DNA of 5,512 nt, taken from CAZCZY01 sp964503525 (lineage in GTDB: Bacteria; Patescibacteriota; JAUYIX01). The notes beneath the pieces were generated by a model. That model searched no databases. It worked only from the letters and a program-made list of their open reading frames with translations, and had not been told where the DNA came from. Each line of letters starts with the position of its first letter. The first letter of the stretch is position 1. The position numbers and the translations under genes are program-made. Location: positions 1 through 5,512 of the forward strand of contig CAZCZY010000014.1 in assembly GCA_964503525.1 (NCBI GenBank). The letters run 5' to 3'. This document shows positions 1 to 4,279 of the stretch, one piece after another.

Positions 1-354
1 GACTCCCGAGCGGTCGCCGGTCAGTAGCGAACTGGCAAACCCAGACAATGGCGCACCGATTGCATCGTCAATGCGCGCCGACATAAATTTTTGCACCGGT
101 GTAGGTGGCGCGCGAGATTCTGGCGCGCTTGCGAAAACACCGCGCACCACGCCCGCGACCAAAAAACCAAGCACGATCAACACGGCCAGGGGTCGACGGT
201 TTCTGAGAATCGCAAGCGCGCCGAGCGCCGCGGCACAAATGACCGCGATGCTTTGCACCCGCTGCGGGAATGTCGTGGCAACTGTGGCGCCGACGATAAA
301 TACCACAATCCCGTACGAAATCAACGCATTTTTGCTGGAAGCTCTTTTTCGCAT
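1..354 (-). CDS. comEC: ComEC/Rec2-type DNA uptake channel, N-terminal part (3' end outside window)
   Basis: This reading frame is open from an ATG at 354-352 to the left edge, giving 118 residues. Family knowledge: ComEC is the inner-membrane channel that carries single-stranded DNA into the cytoplasm during natural transformation. Seen: a basic start (MRKR), then three hydrophobic segments at about residues 11-29, 33-50 and 55-73, then a soluble stretch leading to SLLTGDRSGV at 109-118. That ending resembles the motif LLxGDRSG that opens the ComEC competence domain, and the call rests on it. In typical ComEC proteins a periplasmic OB-fold (DUF4131) lies between the first helices and this motif; here only about 35 residues are available, so it seems absent. 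An in-frame TAA at 381-379 limits upstream extension and no other ATG, GTG or TTG start lies between. The Shine-Dalgarno is poor (GGCGGA abuts the ATG). It follows ftsZ but is separated from it by a terminator. Another polytopic membrane protein remains possible. Confidence 0.72.
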   Translation of the reverse strand, partial: MRKRASSKNALISYGIVVFIVGATVATTFPQRVQSIAVICAAALGALAILRNRRPLAVLIVLGFLVAGVVRGVFASAPESRAPPTPVQKFMSARIDDAIGAPLSGFASSLLTGDRSGV

Positions 355-391
355 TCCGCCAACATGCCAAATGGAAGATTAAATAAACATT

Positions 392-424
392 AAAAAACAC
401 CGCGGGTTGTCCACGGTGTTTTTT
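392..424 (-). terminator. Intrinsic terminator after ftsZ (symmetric)
   Basis: Inverted repeat AAAAAACACCG (392-402) and CGGTGTTTTTT (414-424): an 11-bp perfect stem, with two further G-C pairs possible past a C/A mismatch. On the minus strand it ends in six T and lies 71 bases past the ftsZ stop codon. Because the stem is flanked by A6 and T6 it could also stop transcription arriving on the plus strand. It separates ftsZ from comEC, which begins 38 bases further on. Confidence 0.85.
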
Positions 425-458
425 GCTAGCTGAACTAGCTTGGGAGCTGCGCTCAATG

Positions 459-474
459 CGGCATGACCATGCCG
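459..474 (-). repeat. Small hairpin downstream of ftsZ
   Basis: CGGCAT (459-464), GACC loop, ATGCCG (469-474): a perfect 6-bp stem with a four-base loop, 21 bases past the ftsZ stop codon. It has no T-run, so it is not a terminator. It might protect the ftsZ mRNA 3' end or be a chance palindrome. Confidence 0.3.
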
Positions 475-495
475 ACGACTATCCCACCTGGTTGC

Positions 496-1680
496 CTATT
501 TTTTCATCTTCTTACGAATAAAGGCTGGGATATCTAGTTCGTTCTCGCTGGTCAGCTTGGGTTCGTCTTTAACAACTGACGAGACCGGGGCTGCAACAGT
601 CGCAACTTCTTGCGATCTAAACGGCATACCAAAGACTGGCGATGGTCGTACCATTTCTTTCTTGGGTTCGGACATAACTCGGGCGCTGGCCGGTGCCATA
701 AAGCCACGGGCAACTGACACAGGACGATTTTGCCCTTCAAATCCAGTTGCGATCACGGTTACTTTTATTTCGTCGCCCATGTTCGGATCGATTACTGCAC
801 CAAAAATTACTTTGGCATTGGGATCGACGGATTCAGTAATAACTTTGGCAGCCTCGTCGATTTCTACCATGCCAAGATCTTGTCCACCCGTGACGTTAAA
901 GAGAATTCCTTTGGCACCGTTGATCGACAACTCAAGCAACGGAGAATCAACTGCTTGCTTAGCTGCTTGTACCGCACGGTCCTCGCCGCTCGAGCGACCC
1001 ATGCCCATCAATGCAGATCCTGCGTCACGCATAATGGCACGAACATCAGCAAAGTCGACGTTAACCAAACCGGGAACGGTGATCAACTCAGAAATTGATT
1101 GCACGCCTTGGAACAAGACTTCGTCGACGATAGAAAACGCTTCTAGCAAGGTTGTCTTTTTGTCGATCACCTGAAAAATTCGGTCGTTGGGAATGACGAT
1201 CATCGTGTCTACTTTTTCTTGCAGCTCTTCCATTCCAGATTGGGCAATAGCTTTGCGCTGCGCACCTTCAAAATCAAATGGCTTGGTGATGACGGCAACC
1301 GTCAATGCCCCAGCGTCTTTGGCCGCTTGAGCAATAACTGGGCCAGCTCCTGTTCCAGTTCCACCACCCATTCCGCAGGTAACAAACACCATGTCAGCGC
1401 CTTTGACAATGTCTTGGATCTCATCAAGAGATTCCTCAGCGGCGGCTTTGCCGACAGAGGGATCCATACCGGCACCCAAGCCACGAGTCAGCGTCTTACC
1501 GATGTGCAACTTGGTTTGCGCATCGTTATGATGCAGCGCCTGTGCATCGGTATTAATGGCGATGAACTCAACCCCTTTGATCTGGTTCTGGATCATTCGT
1601 TGAATCGCAGAATTTCCTGAACCACCGATGCCAACAACCTTTATTTTGGCAAACGTCTCGATCTCTGGTTTTATTTCCAT
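496..1680 (-). CDS. ftsZ: Cell division protein FtsZ (bacterial tubulin)
   Basis: A 394-residue GTPase that polymerises into the cytokinetic ring under the membrane at mid-cell. Seen: nucleotide-binding GGSGNSA at 19-25, the tubulin signature GGGTGTG at 105-111, guanine-contacting NDR around 165-167, and the T7 synergy loop [11 protein letters not shown] at 207-217 whose acidic residues complete the GTPase site of the next subunit. The core ends near residue 317. A linker of about 60 residues, rich in Pro, Val and Ser, leads to the C-terminal peptide [13 protein letters not shown] (382-394), which matches the conserved tail that binds FtsA. Length and motif spacing are ordinary for the family and no key residue is missing. 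The ATG at 1680-1678 gives the usual short N-terminal extension before the first strand ([10 protein letters not shown]). No good Shine-Dalgarno is visible upstream. Its partner ftsA is not adjacent but about 2.6 kb upstream, so separate transcription is likely. A terminator at 392-424 follows. Confidence 0.98.
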   Translation of the reverse strand: MEIKPEIETFAKIKVVGIGGSGNSAIQRMIQNQIKGVEFIAINTDAQALHHNDAQTKLHIGKTLTRGLGAGMDPSVGKAAAEESLDEIQDIVKGADMVFVTCGMGGGTGTGAGPVIAQAAKDAGALTVAVITKPFDFEGAQRKAIAQSGMEELQEKVDTMIVIPNDRIFQVIDKKTTLLEAFSIVDEVLFQGVQSISELITVPGLVNVDFADVRAIMRDAGSALMGMGRSSGEDRAVQAAKQAVDSPLLELSINGAKGILFNVTGGQDLGMVEIDEAAKVITESVDPNAKVIFGAVIDPNMGDEIKVTVIATGFEGQNRPVSVARGFMAPASARVMSEPKKEMVRPSPVFGMPFRSQEVATVAAPVSSVVKDEPKLTSENELDIPAFIRKKMKK

Positions 1681-1719
1681 ATTGGAGCCCGTATTAGGTT
1701 TAATTGAATTATGTTAGGG

Positions 1720-1748
1720 ATCCTAGATATAAATAGTGTTCAACTCAA
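1720..1748 (-). promoter_or_regulatory. Candidate promoter of ftsZ
   Basis: On the minus strand TTGAGT (1748-1743) and TAGGAT (1725-1720) are separated by exactly 17 bases; each matches the housekeeping sigma consensus at four of six positions. Transcription would start near 1713, leaving a 5' leader of about 30 bases before the ftsZ ATG. The match is moderate, and other weak hexamers can be found in this AT-rich region. Confidence 0.4.
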
Positions 1749-1841
1749 GGGCCGTGCTGAAACAAGATAATGTTCATGCGAGAAGGTTAGTTTAGCCCTG
1801 TAAGGCCCTCCCCAAGGCACGAACACTAAACAAGCTCGGTC

Positions 1842-1850
1842 TTATCCACT
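1842..1850 (+). promoter_or_regulatory. DnaA-box-like site 1
   Basis: TTATCCACT matches the DnaA box consensus TTATNCACA at eight of nine positions, differing only in the last base. With the preceding C it is identical to a second copy at 2037-2046 in the same orientation. It lies about 95 bases upstream of the candidate ftsZ promoter. Binding by DnaA is inferred from the match alone. Confidence 0.35.
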
Positions 1851-2037
1851 GAACAAGCAATGTGTTCTTGGTATGCTAGGAAATAATAATGCGATCAACC
1901 ATAATAGAATAGTCATTAATTACGAGTTAGTCGCTTGGGAATTTTCAGATTTATACATGGATGGTGTTTGCTCATTTTAGACTTTATGATTGAGTTTCAA
2001 GTGTTCTCCCCCGTTTCTGCGTTCAGTTAGGCTGGAC

Positions 2038-2046
2038 TTATCCACT
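2038..2046 (+). promoter_or_regulatory. DnaA-box-like site 2
   Basis: TTATCCACT again, same orientation as the copy at 1842-1850 and 196 bases from it, 36 bases before the ATG of the plus-strand gene. Its right half lies inside a hairpin (2043-2064). A site for some other regulator is equally possible. Confidence 0.35.
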
Positions 2047-2064
2047 TACAGTTTATCTGTAGTG
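2043..2064 (+). repeat. Hairpin upstream of the 132-residue membrane protein gene
   Basis: CACT(T)ACAG (2043-2051) and CTGTAGTG (2057-2064) form an 8-bp stem with one bulged T and the loop TTTAT. It ends 18 bases before the ATG at 2083. As DNA it could be a protein-binding dyad; as RNA it would sit in the 5' leader, near where a ribosome binds. No T-run follows, so it is not a terminator. Confidence 0.35.
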
Positions 2065-2082
2065 TGAGATCATGCTTACATA

Positions 2083-2481
2083 ATGGACAACAAAAATAAT
2101 CTCAATTACTTGACTTGGGTATCATTGGCACTTGCGGTGCTAGCTCTAAGCTTCGCTGGATATTCATATTTTGGTGCTAACCTGGCTACGCAGACATCAA
2201 ACCCAGGTGCGGGCCAGGCAGGTGGCCAGGGTTCGGGAAGCAAGAGCACGCAGACTTCATTTCCCACGGGGAGAGACGAGGATCCGACAGGAACCTGCTA
2301 TATTAATTCAGTGAAAAGGTCAGCTGATGTTGGAGAAGATTTCGCACCATTTGAGGCTTCTCAGCCTGGGGCTGTGGATGAAACGTTAGAGAATATTACT
2401 TTTTTTGAGTGCCTTGATCAGAAAGACTATTGTACAGAACTAACTTCTGATACGTGCTACATGACGTTTAGTGCATACTAG
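2083..2481 (+). CDS. Small membrane-anchored protein with an external four-cysteine domain, function unknown
   Basis: I do not recognise this 132-residue protein. Seen: a polar N-terminus, one hydrophobic helix at about residues 10-31 with the look of a signal anchor, a Gly/Ser/Gln/Thr-rich linker at about 36-62, then a small acidic domain with cysteines at 72, 110, 117 and 125, enough for two disulfides. No positive cluster flanks the helix on the inside (a single Lys at 4), so topology is uncertain, but the linker and cysteines suggest that the C-terminus faces outward. There is no prepilin cleavage site or lipobox. It is the only plus-strand gene in the window, divergent from ftsZ and convergent with the 89-residue gene at 2591-2860. 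The ATG was chosen because it keeps the whole helix; the Shine-Dalgarno is weak (GAG about 13 bases upstream). The ordered anchor-linker-domain layout argues for a real gene. Confidence 0.72.
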   Translation: MDNKNNLNYLTWVSLALAVLALSFAGYSYFGANLATQTSNPGAGQAGGQGSGSKSTQTSFPTGRDEDPTGTCYINSVKRSADVGEDFAPFEASQPGAVDETLENITFFECLDQKDYCTELTSDTCYMTFSAY

Positions 2482-2519
2482 CTGCGACAGTTGTCGGTAA
2501 CTTTGAGATGCTCCCCATG

Positions 2520-2551
2520 AAAAATAAAACCGGGAACATGATGCTCCCGGT
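2520..2551 (-). terminator. Intrinsic terminator of the 89-residue gene
   Basis: ACCGGGA (2529-2535) and TCCCGGT (2545-2551) form a 7-bp stem with a 9-base loop. On the minus strand it runs into TTTTATTTTT (2529-2520), a good U-tract, 40 bases past the stop codon of the gene at 2591-2860. On the plus strand the stem is followed by GTGTTAAA, a poorer tract, so it may also slow transcription from the convergent gene ending at 2481. Confidence 0.78.
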
Positions 2552-2590
2552 GTGTTAAATGTGAGGGGTTAGTCAGTCAGGATTTCAGGG

Positions 2591-2860
2591 CTAAGCGTTA
2601 CCCTGGAGAATCCGCGGCGTGCGCGGCTTGTACAACTTGGGCGAATGCCCCCGATCGCGGTTTCGAAACGGAAACGACGCCTCGTCGAAGTCGTCGTATT
2701 GTTCACCAGGCTGAGATGTCTTGTCCCCGAGGATCTCTGCCGCTGTGTACCCTGTTGCGACAACGATGGCATCTGCGCTCTTGGATTGAGCCTGCGAATT
2801 CACCTCTCCAGGCAACCCAAGGTCCGGTTCGCTCGAAACACGCGAGGATTTTTTGTCCAT
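2591..2860 (-). CDS. Small hydrophilic protein of unknown function (89 residues)
   Basis: I do not recognise this product. The best evidence that it is real is the ribosome binding site: GGAGGT ending four bases before the ATG, the strongest in the window, with a terminator placed just after the stop. The protein has no cysteine or tryptophan and no signal peptide. A Ser/Asp/Glu/Gln-rich N-terminus (1-30) leads to the only mildly hydrophobic stretch, IVVATGYTAAEILG at 32-45, then an acidic patch YDDFDE (55-60) and a basic Pro-rich tail (66-83). It reads as largely disordered and could be a small binding or adaptor protein; that is inference. The codons look richer in G or C at third positions than those of the plus-strand neighbour. 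It lies 167 bases downstream of the secreted repeat protein gene, with a hairpin terminator between, so it may depend on read-through. A plus-strand frame at 2645-2941 overlaps it but lacks a comparable start signal. Confidence 0.6.
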   Translation of the reverse strand: MDKKSSRVSSEPDLGLPGEVNSQAQSKSADAIVVATGYTAAEILGDKTSQPGEQYDDFDEASFPFRNRDRGHSPKLYKPRTPRILQGNA

Positions 2861-2864
2861 TCCT

Positions 2865-2870
2865 ACCTCC
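2865..2870 (-). promoter_or_regulatory. Strong Shine-Dalgarno of the 89-residue gene
   Basis: GGAGGT on the minus strand, with five bases between GGAGG and the ATG at 2860-2858. It is close to the ideal anti-Shine-Dalgarno match and decides both the strand and the start codon in a stretch where frames on both strands are open. Confidence 0.75.
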
Positions 2871-2915
2871 GCAAGTGGGATTCCGAACGCGCTAACGAAA
2901 GAACGCTAGCAACAC

Positions 2916-2939
2916 AAAAGCGAACCCTTTGGTTCGCTT
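2916..2939 (-). terminator. Hairpin terminator after the secreted repeat protein gene
   Basis: AAGCGAACC (2918-2926), loop CTTT, GGTTCGCTT (2931-2939): a perfect 9-bp stem. On the minus strand the stem continues into TTTTGTGTT, a short and interrupted U-tract, so termination may be partial. It stands 88 bases after the stop codon of the gene at 3028-4218 and 57 bases before the next gene starts. No promoter is evident between it and that gene, which makes partial read-through a reasonable guess. Confidence 0.65.
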
Positions 2940-3027
2940 AAGTGAAGTCCTAATACTCTACTTGTCTAGCTTTAACTAGTCAACCAGATGTCCGAAAAAG
3001 GCTAGATTTACGGAATAAGTATTCCTA

Positions 3028-4218
3028 CTATTTTGCTTTTGGAACTTTAGGAACGTATGCAAAGTCCACAGTCGTCAACTGACCGGAGTAGATCACGCCA
3101 TACAACGGATTGGATCCACTTTGATTGCTCGTTTGGATTGGACCAGCATGTTTTTGAGGGTCCGCGCCGTAAAACTGAATTTTATAGACTCCATCGGGGA
3201 TGCCAGTACATCTGTCACGTCCAACGCCCCCAGTCTTATTGTCGCCAGAGGTACAGAATTTTTGGTAATTAAGCTCTTCGCCACGTGCATTCCACATGCG
3301 ATACGTCTTAAAGGCAAAGGCTTGACCCTCACCATTAGAGAATTGCTTGTTTCCATCAGTATCCAACCAGGCCCGAATCTCAAAGTCAGCCTTAAAGTTG
3401 TAGCCAAAGTCAACGATCGTCGTGCCTCCAGATGTAACTTGAATCGTGGACCAGTTGAGTCCTGCCGCGTTGTAGAAATTCTTGAACGGCCCGACCATAT
3501 ACTGCGGATTTTGGCCGTAAAACTTTACTTGATACTGACCGCTCGGCAATCCCGTGCAGTCATCTCGACCGGCACCGCCCAGTTTGTTGTCTCCGCTCCC
3601 ACAATACTTTGCGTAATCAATTTTGTTACTCCATTGGTCAAAAATGTCATAGGTAGTACCGGCAAAGTAGGGACCTTCTCCAAGGTCATATTGTGCGTTC
3701 CAATTTGTATCTACATACGCATTGATGTGAATATTGCCTTTGTTCCAGCGCGGATAGGCGTTACCAAACCCAAAATCAAAAGTCGTTGTCTTGCCGGCAG
3801 TTACGGTCAAGAATGTGGGATTTGATCCGTCGGTATTAAATGGTCCCTTGATGGGTCCAAAGTATGGTTTGTCTGGAACCGGCGTATTAAGTGCATATGT
3901 ACCTTCATCCAAGGTACACGTCGCAATACCTGCGCTATCTACCTTAAATCCATTGCCCGAACAGCGACTGGCTGGAACGGGTAAGAGTTCGTCACCGACA
4001 ATTTGGCCAAGGCCATAGCTAGTATTGGCAAACGTATCGCCCTCAGGAGGCCACGGTGAGTAGGTGCCATTACCATCCTTATCTTCAAAAATACGCACCT
4101 GGAGCGTTCCGGTTGCGACAGCTGCGCCTGTATGTATTGGCGCAAAACCGGCAAAAACCAGTGCGGGCGCCAAAAGAACACTAACTAAACGAGCTCGAGA
4201 AAAATAATTTTTTAACAT
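3028..4218 (-). CDS. Secreted protein with three tandem SdrD-B-like/EF-hand-like repeats
   Basis: A 396-residue exported protein; the specific function is unknown. Seen: a signal peptide (basic MLKNYFSRAR, hydrophobic core about 11-25) with likely cleavage near AVA at 33-35; no lipobox cysteine. The rest is three repeats of about 110-115 residues (about 38-152, 162-274, 278-388). Each opens with a strand and an acidic loop resembling calcium loops: D46-K-D48-G-N50, D170-T-N172-W-N174 and D286-T-D288-G-N290, followed by a Glu 11-13 residues after the first Asp. Each has a cysteine pair with exactly 14 residues between (86/101, 206/221, 322/337), and ends in a strand of the type TTxVDFGY. This matches the general plan of SdrD-B-like or Cna-B-like beta domains of surface proteins. 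No LPXTG motif, transmembrane tail or other anchor follows; the protein ends PKVPKAK, so it may be released or bound non-covalently. It starts 61 bases after ftsA with its own strong promoter. Confidence 0.9.
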   Translation of the reverse strand: MLKNYFSRARLVSVLLAPALVFAGFAPIHTGAAVATGTLQVRIFEDKDGNGTYSPWPPEGDTFANTSYGLGQIVGDELLPVPASRCSGNGFKVDSAGIATCTLDEGTYALNTPVPDKPYFGPIKGPFNTDGSNPTFLTVTAGKTTTFDFGFGNAYPRWNKGNIHINAYVDTNWNAQYDLGEGPYFAGTTYDIFDQWSNKIDYAKYCGSGDNKLGGAGRDDCTGLPSGQYQVKFYGQNPQYMVGPFKNFYNAAGLNWSTIQVTSGGTTIVDFGYNFKADFEIRAWLDTDGNKQFSNGEGQAFAFKTYRMWNARGEELNYQKFCTSGDNKTGGVGRDRCTGIPDGVYKIQFYGADPQKHAGPIQTSNQSGSNPLYGVIYSGQLTTVDFAYVPKVPKAK

Positions 4219-4226
4219 AGTACACC

Positions 4227-4255
4227 TTTATACCGCCAATCGCACCAAATGTCAA
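4227..4255 (-). promoter_or_regulatory. Near-consensus promoter of the secreted repeat protein gene
   Basis: On the minus strand a perfect -35 TTGACA (4255-4250), a 17-base spacer and the -10 TATAAA (4232-4227, five of six). Only eight bases separate the -10 from the ATG at 4218, so transcription should start at about 4221-4218, with a leader of zero to three bases. The only purine-rich Shine-Dalgarno-like string, AAAGGTG, overlaps the -10 and would not be in this transcript. It lies entirely in the 61-base gap after ftsA, where no terminator is visible, so read-through from ftsA could give a second, leadered transcript. Confidence 0.8.
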
Positions 4256-4279
4256 TATTCCAAATTTGCTGCAAATGAT

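Larger units (their letters stand above)
1681..2082. other. Divergent intergenic region between ftsZ and the 132-residue membrane protein gene
   Basis: This 402-base AT-rich stretch separates the start of ftsZ (leftward) from the start of the plus-strand gene at 2083. I see no RNA gene and no convincing coding region in it; the longest ATG-started frame, 1873-1980 on the plus strand (35 codons), has no ribosome binding site. It holds a candidate ftsZ promoter (1720-1748), two identical CTTATCCACT decamers (1841-1850 and 2037-2046) and a hairpin (2043-2064), listed separately. It probably carries the control sites for both flanking genes. An untranslated RNA cannot be excluded by eye. Confidence 0.6.

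Noticed and set aside
68..400. Minus-strand frame of 110 codons in the comEC region
   Set aside because: Its product is rich in Arg and Cys without pattern, it crosses the terminator at 392-424, and another frame on the same strand gives membrane helices and the GDRSG motif.
407..415. TTGTCCACG as a further DnaA-box-like site
   Set aside because: Only seven of nine matches, and it overlaps the loop and right arm of the terminator, which explains the sequence.
426..440. CTAGCT repeats after ftsZ, similar to CTAG-CTTTAA-CTAG at 2966-2979 after the secreted protein gene
   Set aside because: The shared core is only short CTAG palindromes with different spacers; not enough to call a repeat family.
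557..1174. Long plus-strand open frame (205 codons) opposite ftsZ
   Set aside because: It lies wholly antisense to a certain ftsZ, has no ribosome binding site and its protein shows no coherent domain pattern.
1842..1916. 24-codon minus-strand frame encoding a hydrophobic peptide (MTILLWLIALLF start)
   Set aside because: It resembles a tiny membrane peptide, but no ribosome binding site precedes it and it is short enough to be chance.
1873..1980. 35-codon plus-strand ATG frame in the intergenic region
   Set aside because: No Shine-Dalgarno, no clear promoter, and a frame this long is expected by chance in AT-rich DNA.
2645..2941. Plus-strand frame of 98 codons overlapping the 89-residue gene
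   Set aside because: It reads through the hairpin at 2918-2939 and has no good ribosome binding site, while the minus strand has GGAGGT at the right distance. Not fully excluded.
3121..3825. Plus-strand open frame of 234 codons opposite the secreted repeat protein
   Set aside because: Antisense to a gene with a signal peptide, tandem repeats and a strong promoter; no start signal of its own.
4265..4277. ATTTG-CTG-CAAAT hairpin just after ftsA as a terminator
   Set aside because: The stem is five A/T-rich pairs with a three-base loop and no proper T-run; too weak.
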